In this document: positions 56,401-64,000 of the stretch, in pieces | Numbering within the stretch: position 1 is the stretch's first letter | Layout of the letters: every line of letters begins with the position of its first letter | Position numbers and translations under genes: made by a program | Notes under the pieces: model-generated | The model's database searches: none | Seen by the model: only the letters and a program-made list of their open reading frames with translations | Told to the model about the DNA's origin: nothing | Assembly: GCF_047663525.1 (NCBI RefSeq) | Contig: NC_092611.1 | Location: 4,439,001-4,503,000, forward strand | DNA: 64,000 nt | From: Anas platyrhynchos | Lineage: Eukaryota; Chordata; Aves; Anseriformes; Anatidae | Direction of reading: 5' to 3'

Positions 56401-59400
56401 ATCAAACCTCAGGCTTGAGAGAATAAAATACGTTTCCAGATCTGCAGTGGGAAGTGATGGTGTCCGCAGTCTGCTCAAATAGAAACGTGAGGGACTTGTG
56501 CCCCCTCCAAAAGAGGGAACTTTGATGCAGCAAAGCAGCTGGACATGGTTGTGAGCAGGGATGGGAGATCCACGAGCCCACCCCCTCGATCCTAAAGGCT
56601 GCAGGGTCCCAAGCTCTGAGCCAGTTGGTGAGTCGAGGGGTTTCATTCCTCTCAATTCCAGTACCATGCTGCTCATGTGATGTTTGTTTCAGATTTTATT
56701 GAACACCTCCCGAGGCAGGTGTGGCTGCAAAAGGGCAGGTGGGAATTGCCTCTCGGATCACAGCCCGGGAGCTGAAGGGTGTAATTACCCGAGAGTCAAG
56801 CCACACGGCCTGATGACTCTGCTTCATCTGAGACCTCTCCCAGGTTCCTTTCCTCGGCCATGGACGCTTGTGTCAGCCTTTGGCAAAGTCTTTGCTCCAG
56901 GTTTGCACAGGACAGAGGGAAGGAGCCAGGCTGTGGAGAGAGGGCTGCGAGCAGAGCCTGGGGACACTGCCTTGGCTCTCCCCTCCCATGATCCGTGCGG
57001 ATTTGTGGCCTGAAAACCAGCCTGTGTGCAAGATACTGATCCCAAAGGTGCTTTGTAAACCTCCCCAAAACCTCTTGCTGGGGAGAGAGCTGGCCTTTCT
57101 GGGATTCCCCATTGCAGGAAGATCTCTGCTTTCCAGTAAAACGTCTCCAATACCGAGTATGCTGTGGCAGTTCCCACCCTCCCCGTGGGTTTCCTGCTGA
57201 CAGAATTAGTCACTTCAGCTTCTGGTTTGTCCAGTTGGGCGGATTGCAGTTGCTGTCTAAAAATACATTGAGTGGCTGGGTTACGGAGGAGTGGAGAGCT
57301 CTGCACAGGACTTCTCCCGGAGCTCTCATCGCCGAGGAGCTGCATGCAGGAGACCTCTGGGCACAACGTGAATCCCTCCGTGCATGCTCCTTTCCCAAGC
57401 TTCCTCAGGGAATTTCTACTCGGGGGGGAAACCAAGGTGTGCAAGAAGCGGAGCACCCATGGGAACCAGACGTAGAACATAGGATTCCCAACCCATGATT
57501 TGTTTGTTGGAAAATCAAGGTTTTACAAAGATGGGAGGAACTCTGGTTCCCCACACCACAGCTCCAGCCTGGGGCTCGGAGCACTAGTCGAAGGCTCTGC
57601 TGCTGTTCCCTTGATCAGCGTGGACTGTCACTTGCTCTTCCAGCTCAGGAGGAGGCTTGGACAGTTAAGACTTAATTCCCAACTCATTACCACCCCCAAG
57701 GGATATTTTTGGGAAACCCAAGCACATCCTGATACAGAAGCTTTTGTCATCTAGCGGCTTTTGGCTTGTGCAGAGGGAGTTTGCCGCTGCCAGGCAGTCC
57801 GGTGGTGGTGTGTCCTGGCTCCTCATCCCCGTGGGGATTTCTTTCTGACTCCTCCACCTGATTGGCATGAGACTTCCCTTCCAGGGCACCGCACCAGCCC
57901 AGCTGACGCTCCAGCCAGAAACCTCCGTTCCTGCTGCAGGGAGCGGTGACGTTAAGAACCGAGTGAGGAGGAGCAAGAGGAAGTAACTGGGCCTGTGACT
58001 AACACGGAGAGAATATCAGGAAAGGTTTTCTATTAATGTTTATAGAAGTAGTTTCATTGAGACAGGTGAGAGGAGTCAGACCTCAAGTCAGTTTGTGCTG
58101 GCGACTGCTTCTTGGGGAGCCATGGACAAGGTGAGAGCAGGACGTGCGTTCACATCCTCCCTGATTTCTATCTGCAGATGCGTCGTGATGAAGGGAATGC
58201 TCAGTATGTGCCAGGGAAACATCCAGCAACTGTGAGCTAAAGGAGATAAACCGTCTGGGTGCCTCTCGGTTTAACTGTGATCTTTTGACTCTTTTTGCTT
58301 TTGATTCCGTCCGGTTTCTGCCTAGCTGAGAGGAGTGGTGAGCAGCATGAGCTGTGTCTCCATGACAGGTAGGAGAGGTAGCAGAGGGGATGTGTGGCAC
58401 GATGCATGTGAGGGGCAGAGGCTGAGCTGTGCTGTTCGGACACAGACACGTCTGGTCCTAAGGTCAGCCGGGTGCTCTTCGTGCTGAGCAGGGCAGGGGC
58501 GATTACTCAGAGGTCAGGACGGGGCCTCGTCTGAAATCTTCCTGGCACAATCCGATCCAGCATTCCCGTAGTGCTTGGGAGATGCTTCAGATCCTCCGTA
58601 TGAACGAGGTTCTCCGCAGGGATCAAAGGTCGTGCAGCAGCTTTGCTAAAAAGCCTGACACAAGTGTCAGAGGAGGCTGGGGCCGCAGTGGTGGTCTTAG
58701 GTGTGAGCGTGGGTGAGAGGATGAGGCCTGGCGCTCCAAGCAGAGGGCAGGGGCAGGAACCTGTTGGAATCCGTTCTTGTATCTGACTGTAATCACTGGG
58801 TGACATCTAGCGAGTACAAATATCAGTGAGTGCTTATGCACCTTATACAGGTGTAATGATAATAATGATAAATAATAATAACAATAGAATTAATCTCCCA
58901 AGAGTCCCCACACTCCTTTAGTTCCTCTTGGTGCTGTGGATATCGCTGCTATCTCAGCAGTGTGGCAGTGACACGCTGCAAACTCTCAGCTTTGATGCCC
59001 TTCATCCTTTTTTCTATGGTAAGCAGAGACATTGTCTAAAGAAAGATTTATTTCTAAGATCTTTTGCCTAACTCGCTTTGGTTTTGCTGCAGCCGCAGGG
59101 TGGTGTGTGTGTGCTTATGTGTAGAGGGGGAAGGAAACCGTGTTTTCTTTCTGATTTAATCACGCTAGCGGTTGTTCCTCTCTACGTGCTTTCTGCACAG
59201 ATACAGCTGTGAGCTCAGAGGGTGTTAAAACGCTCCGGCCACGGAGCCGAGTGTTTCACAGCCTGACCTCACACAGCAGTACCGTAAACTTGCTGCCAAG
59301 CCCCAGGCTTCTCTGCCAGCGTGGTTCCCTCACCTGGCTCGATGAAATTGAGCCCTGGGGAATCGTGCAGGGGGCTGAAGGTGCCTGCAGCCAGAGACGT

Positions 59401-62400
59401 GGCCACGTTCCTCCTCCTCGCAGGGACTGGAGCTGGAGCACATCGCATGCGCTGAGCGATGCTGGCCGGTCAGTCAGCGCCTGGGGAGGAGGATGCTGGC
59501 TCTCCGTGCTCAGTCACCTGTGGTCACCACTGCACAGATGGCAATACACCACTTGAACCAGCTTCCTCAGGGCGGCCAGGCTTTGAATAGGGGTTTCTTT
59601 GCTCTACCAGCTGCTAGAGGAGGCGCGATTTCTGCTTGTCATTTTACCACTGCTGCAACCCTTCAATATTAGGCAAGAAGTGCAGGATCCCCCTCTCAGA
59701 GAAGAAAAGCCATCTGGTTGAATTCGACCTGCCAGGGGAGTGTATTATTGAGGCTGAGATTTAACAGCCTGTACCCAGTTGTTGTTACCCAACCAGACAC
59801 ACATTCCCCTTGGAGCTGGGGCAGGAGGCTCCTCCTGCTCACCCCAGGAAGCCCAGGAGAGCTGCTGCATGAGCATCACTGAAGCCCTGGAGGTTGTTCT
59901 CTTGCCACAGGCTCCTGCAGGTGTTAGAAGTGATTAAATACTTTCCTTCTGCTAGCAGCAGCACATCGGGTGGTGTGTCAGGCTCTAGGCAACCCTGATT
60001 CTGTCTGAAGAGTGCCTTGGTTGGAGGCATAGGCGTGTATTTAAGATCCATTTGTGTGCCTCCTGTTAGGAGTTTCCTTGGTTTACATTTTCAAGTTTTC
60101 CTGTGTGATCGTGGAAGGCAAACAGGCGAGAGCACCCCCGTGGCACCGTTCTTGTGGCTTTGCAGAGCCTCCTCTTTCTCCTGGCGGTGGCTGGATGTTG
60201 ATGACAGAAAGCAGTCGGGCACCTCGAGGTGCTGTGGTTTGGGCTGGTTTGTTTTTTGCAGTAATAAATAACCCAAACGGAGGCTTCCTTCCCCATGCTG
60301 TAGCGGAGAGCAGCTCGAGGATAAACGCAGCTTGTTCCGAGAGCAAGTGGTGTGAGGACGCGTGGGCTGCTCTCATCTCGATGGCCTTCTAGGCAGTGTT
60401 GGCAGAGGGTTAAATGTACGCAGCCCAACAGCAGCGGAGGGTAAGGTGCTTCCCCTGCCCTGTCCCCGTTGGTTTGCGTAGGGCCTCAGGCTAACACGTC
60501 AGGAGAGGCTGTGCTGAAGTGTGGAGGCTGGGAGGAGCCTGGAAAAAAAAAAATGTGGCAGGAGAGGACAGAGGTTGGGTAGGGAAGGGCAGGAGGAGTG
60601 GGAGGGTGATGCAGGTGGATGGGCTGTCCTGCAGGGAGCATCGCTCATCGGGAGGGTGCCGTAGGCTCAGAGGTCTCTGCCAACGTGCTGTGTGCTCTGT
60701 GTGCTTCTGGGTGTCTGTGACATTTGTCCTCGTGCAGCTGGTGATGTTTCTGAGCTCTTACACCGGCTGGCAGAGGGCAGGCAGCATCCGACCCAGGCTC
60801 ACGTTTGCAGGGACGACATTTCCCCCTCGCAAAGTGCAGGAGTGCGTTTGTAAGTGGCGAAGGTGTGCCGGTGGGCTCTGTGTTGCCGTGTCCTTGCTGT
60901 CACCCGGAGCCCTGTGCCCCTGCCTGGCCACGCAGCCAGCGAGCTGCCAGATCCCCGTAAGGCTTAGGATGGAGGGGCAGTGGCAGGGACAGCGAGGTGC
61001 CCTCTTGCCCCCTGCTTTGGGCAGCTCACAGTGGCCAGAGGGATGCTCCTGCCTGGACAAATTCCCGGCGTGTGGCTCTGCTCTCCCAGCTACACCCTCC
61101 GGATTTTGTAAGAAGAGCGTGAAGTAATCCCTCCTCCTCCTTGTACGGGCTGAGTGGACACACGAGGCAAGCCTGTCTCATCGGGCAGCTCTGTGCTGGG
61201 AAGCGGGCTGTCCCCGCCACCGTGCCCCTTTCTGAGGATGGAGCACGCTGCTCCGATTCCCTCTGGCCGGCACAGGTAGCGTTGGCAGGGCAAGGATGGA
61301 AGAAGGTAAACCAGGGCCAAAAGGTGCAAGAAAGGGAAACTCCTGGGCGCTGAGGGCTTACTGACATCCCTCCCTGTCCACTGTTTTCATCCTGTGCCTG
61401 CAGAGCAGCAGGGTGCTTATAGCTGTGTGCTGCAGGTGGCATCCCTCGCTCCTGGGTGGCTGCCTCGGAGACCTGCCCTTTATTTTCCAGCACGCTTTGT
61501 CCTGAGAGCCTGGCTGTGGGGATTCGTTCTGTGGCCGGCTTTTTGTTTTATTTCCTTTCCCAGGTGTTTGCTGCGAGGGGGAAATCCAGGCAGGGTTGTA
61601 GGAGTTTTGGGCAGACACACAGAGCTGTGTGGATGTGTGGGGAGGAAGTAGCTCGTTTTCTTCATTTACAGGAATGTTATTTATAGCCTGCCGTGTCTGT
61701 CGGGGTGAGGGTGACACGCCTGCCACATAGCAGGCATTTCGGGGGGTTGGACCCGTGTCTGTAGTTTCACCTGCTGGGAGGCAGAGATCTTGGAGGTCCT
61801 GGGGCTGTGACCTGCTGTGGTCACGGGGTGTGCGGGGCCTCGCCCCGGAGTTTGCTCGGATTGATCACCTTGGATCATGCCCAAAAGGAAGCACCTACTT
61901 CCTTCTGGTGAGTGAGGAAGAGGCACGTGCTAGCACTGCGTGTCTGCGAGCAGAAGCCTTCGGGGCTTGGTCTGCCACTGGTGGCTGCGGAGCTGCTGGC
62001 ACCGAGGCGTCTTGTGCTCTTGGTGATGCTCTGAGGCCACAGCTCTGTGGTTCTGCTCCATCCTTGCATGGCAGACTGCCCTGGGGTTGGGCATCTGCAG
62101 AGCAGGCTCTGGGAATGGCCTCTCCATTGTCCTGCTCTCCCTGCCCCTCCTAGGACATGAACAACGTGGAGGAAGGGGTGGAGTTCCTCCCGGCCATGAA
62201 CTCCAAGAAGATGGAGAAGCGTGGCCCAAAGCGACGTGTGGTCGTTGCCATCATGATCGTTGCTTTTCTGCTCATCTCCCTCATCATCGGCCTCCTGGTT
62301 TGGCACTTCAAATGTGAGTGTGAGGTTCAACCAACTCCAAGGGGTTGGGTGGGGGCATGCCCCAGGAGCATATCCCTGCTGCTCTGGGCTCGGGGGAGCT

Positions 62401-63893
62401 TCGTTACCATGCGTTGCTCGCATGGGACCTTAGCAGCAGTGACAGCCAGAGCTTCCAGAAAGCAGGGAGCCCGTTTCTGCTTCTTCTGACTGCCTTTCTC
62501 CATGAAATGTCACCTTCCAGATAGGAAAGCGCCCGTCCAGAAGGTTTTCAACGGCCACCTGCGGGTTCTGAACTGGGATTTCATTGATGCCTACGAGAAC
62601 TCCAGCTCACCAGAGTTCACCATGCTGGCCAAGAAGGTGAAGAGCACGGTAAGAGCTCTTGGATCCCTCCACCTGCTTTTTTTTTTTTTCTTTTGCCCTG
62701 TGGCCACAGGGTTGCTGCTTGTAAGGCTGCTTGGAGCTGTCTCGCTCCTCCTAACTCTCCCTGCTCCTCACGAGTTGTTTGACTTGCTGAGCTGCTCACG
62801 GGGAGCCTGCCTTTCACCTGGATTTTGGTGTCACAGCTCCGCCCCGCTGCCGCTGTGCCTCCCTGCCCCTGCAGCTCAGTGTGCCTATGGGGCTGCCTGG
62901 GCAAACCCCAGGACCAAAGGGAGAGCCAGGTCTGGCGGTCAGGGTCAGAGAAGAAATGCAGCTCTGCAGCTGAGCAGGCTTTGGGGCTGGGGGCTGAGGC
63001 CAGAGCTGGCTTCAGGAGTCAGGACACTTCTCCCTTCTCCTTCTTTCAGCTCTCCTTCTTCCGCTTTTTGGCCCCTGCAGGTTCCTGCACCCCAGGGATG
63101 CTGGGTATGTGCTCTGATTTTCCTCTGTCTGTCTTTAGCCTTCCACCCTCCTCACTTCTAGCCGTGCTGAACTCTTTAAACTCCTTTTAGGTGGAGGAGA
63201 TCTACAGGAGTCATCCAGATATTGGCCCATACCACAAGGAGACAGTAGTAACTGCGTTCAGGTGGGTGTCAGGAGATGCTGCCTGAGGGTGGGAGTGTAG
63301 GGGGCAATTCTGGGGTGTCCCATGGCCGTAGACCTCTTTGCTGGGCTGCTCCAGAAAGAGGTGACTACTGAGGAGCAGTAGCCACTCCAAGTGACATTTT
63401 AAAGGGTGGGCAGTGAAAAGCAACCTCAAAAGCCTTGTGCTGAGACAGTGTATTCTGTCTGTTTCTCACGAGGAGAGGTCTTGGGGAAGTCAAGGTGTGG
63501 CGCAGAACAGCCCTGTGAGCCACCATGGCTGGTGCCTGGCAGCTCGGGAAAGGATTCCATGGGCTGGTGGAGGCCTCTGCTGGGCTGCAGTTTGCTCAGC
63601 TTGTTATTGAGATTCCCTTCCCCATGGCCATCCTCCATAAAGGGCTTACCAAGTAGCCTGGCCCTCTCTTCTGTTATATCTGCCCTCCTGTGTCTGGCCT
63701 TGCTCTCATCCCATAATCGCTCTCCTCTGCAGCGAAGGCAGCGTCATTGCCTACTACTGGTCAGAGTTTGTCGTCCCCAAGTACCGCGAGAAGGATCTTG
63801 ACAGGGCCATGGCGGACAAGCAGAGCCTGATCCAGAAGCTGAACCCGCGGCTGCGAAACCCCGTGCTGAAGGTGGAGTCGATTGTCGCTTTCC
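53441..63893 (+). CDS. ST14: ST14 (matriptase), 5' part, five coding exons
   Basis: Matriptase is a type II membrane serine protease of epithelia. Joined exons: 53441-53482, 62154-62313, 62521-62648, 63191-63261 and 63733-63893, giving about 187 residues before the window ends. Seen: a short N-terminal cytoplasmic tail with the conserved VEEGVEFLP motif (19-27), a basic stop (KKMEKRGPKRR, 32-42), one membrane anchor (about 43-66), and a SEA domain starting VQKVFNG with the G136-S137 site (EGSVIAYYW). That site is where the SEA domain cleaves itself in matriptase. The CUB, LDLa and protease domains must lie to the right of the window. All phases join in frame. Confidence 0.95.
53735..53800 (+). 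mobile_element. Short CR1 3' tail
   Basis: ccctgagggtccctttgaac followed by gttttatggttctgtgac resembles a diverged CR1 3' end in + orientation, at the edge of the ST14 CpG island. Confidence 0.5.
58855..58890 (+). repeat. AAT/GAT-rich microsatellite
   Basis: Interrupted triplet repeats of the type aatgataataatgataaat in ST14 intron 1. Confidence 0.8.
62154..62313 (+). CDS. ST14: ST14 exon 2 (cytoplasmic motif and membrane anchor)
   Basis: Residues 15-67 plus one base. DMNNVEEGVEFLPAMN is followed by basic residues and then about 24 hydrophobic residues (VVVAIMIVAFLLISLIIGLL and onward), ending WHFK. Positive charge on the N side fits a type II topology. The acceptor is cctcctag and the donor is gtgagt. 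Confidence 0.95.
62521..62648 (+). CDS. ST14: ST14 exon 3 (SEA domain, start)
   Basis: Residues 68-110, YRKAPVQKVFNGHLRVLNWD then FIDAYENSSSPEF and KKVKST. It is collinear with human matriptase. NSS (and not a shifted sequon) offers one possible N-glycosylation site. The acceptor is caccttccag and the donor is gtaaga, phase 0. Confidence 0.95.
63191..63261 (+). CDS. ST14: ST14 exon 4 (SEA domain)
   Basis: Residues 111-133 plus two bases, VEEIYRSHPDIGPYHKETVV then TAF. The acceptor is ctccttttag and the donor is gtgggt, phase 2. Confidence 0.94.
63733..63893 (+). CDS. ST14: ST14 exon 5 (SEA domain with cleavage site)
   Basis: It completes S134 and continues EGSVIAYYWSEFVVPKYRE, ending ESIVAF plus one base. 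The G-S bond in GSVIA is kept. The acceptor is ctctgcag and the donor is gtgagt, phase 1. The next exon lies beyond the window. Confidence 0.95.
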
Positions 63894-64000
63894 GTGAGTG
63901 CTGTCTCAGTGACTCCTGGGCCTCTGCGTGGGACAGGGGAGGAAGGGGGACTCTTGGTGCCTGGCGTGTCACTGGAGGGGTTTTGCTGCCAGCTGCACCC

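Larger units (their letters stand above)
53483..62153 (+). other. ST14: ST14 intron 1 (8.7 kb)
   Basis: GC-rich sequence in which long open frames occur by chance on both strands (for example 54257-55057 and 56824-57480 on -, 60519-61127 on +). I see no domain or splice pattern to support a nested gene. It includes a CR1 tail at 53735-53800 and a (AAT/GAT)-rich stretch at 58855-58890. Confidence 0.6.

Noticed and set aside
56824-57480. 218-codon - strand frame in ST14 intron 1
   Set aside because: Same reasons; no family recognised.
60519-61127. 202-codon + strand frame in ST14 intron 1
   Set aside because: Hydrophobic patches could look like a membrane protein, but there is no similarity and no supporting splice or promoter signal.
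61740-61775. ggggggttggacccgtgtc as a CR1 piece
   Set aside because: Too short, and the flanks do not follow CR1.
1-64000. CRISPR arrays, operons, phage or plasmid modules
   Set aside because: The window is vertebrate nuclear DNA with spliced genes. No regularly spaced repeats or prokaryotic gene layout are present.

Overview
This is animal nuclear DNA: short exons flanked by GT..AG introns, CpG-rich promoters, poly(A) signals and interspersed repeats. Several CR1-type LINE 3' ends, a few very old MIR-like (CORE-SINE) relics, short introns and a rising G+C content towards the right end point to a bird; CR1 also occurs in other reptiles, and I cannot name the species. Protein comparisons below are made from memory of the human proteins, not from a search. 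Layout: three protein genes, all on the + strand. (1) 284-16975 holds the last twelve coding exons of PRDM10, a PR-domain zinc-finger transcription factor. The PR domain and N-terminus lie upstream of the window; nine C2H2 fingers and the Gln/Thr/Ser-rich tail are inside. Its 3' UTR runs to about 20.36 kb. (2) Only about 120-250 bases later a CpG-island promoter starts NFRKB, the INO80G subunit of the INO80 chromatin remodeller. The whole coding sequence was rebuilt from 25 coding exons between 21230 and 38036; all splice phases agree and it gives 1,307 residues, close to the 1,299 I recall for human. (3) 38.9-53.0 kb has no gene I recognise; it contains the end of the NFRKB 3' UTR, a possible solo LTR and a MIR relic. 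(4) A second CpG island at 53.0-53.65 kb starts ST14 (matriptase), of which five coding exons are present (cytoplasmic tail, membrane anchor, most of the SEA domain). The gene runs off the right edge at 64000. The three genes are neighbours and not an operon; each has or should have its own promoter. PRDM10 and NFRKB both work in the nucleus (DNA-binding regulator; chromatin-remodeller subunit), whereas matriptase is a type II membrane serine protease. The order PRDM10(+) - NFRKB(+) - ST14(+) differs from the human order I remember by one inversion, which puts a likely breakpoint in the 15-kb gap between NFRKB and ST14. I did not find a novel biological system; the most useful observations are this synteny change, the compact PRDM10/NFRKB junction, several unusual splice-site sequences, and G-rich and uORF features in the predicted 5' UTRs of NFRKB and ST14.
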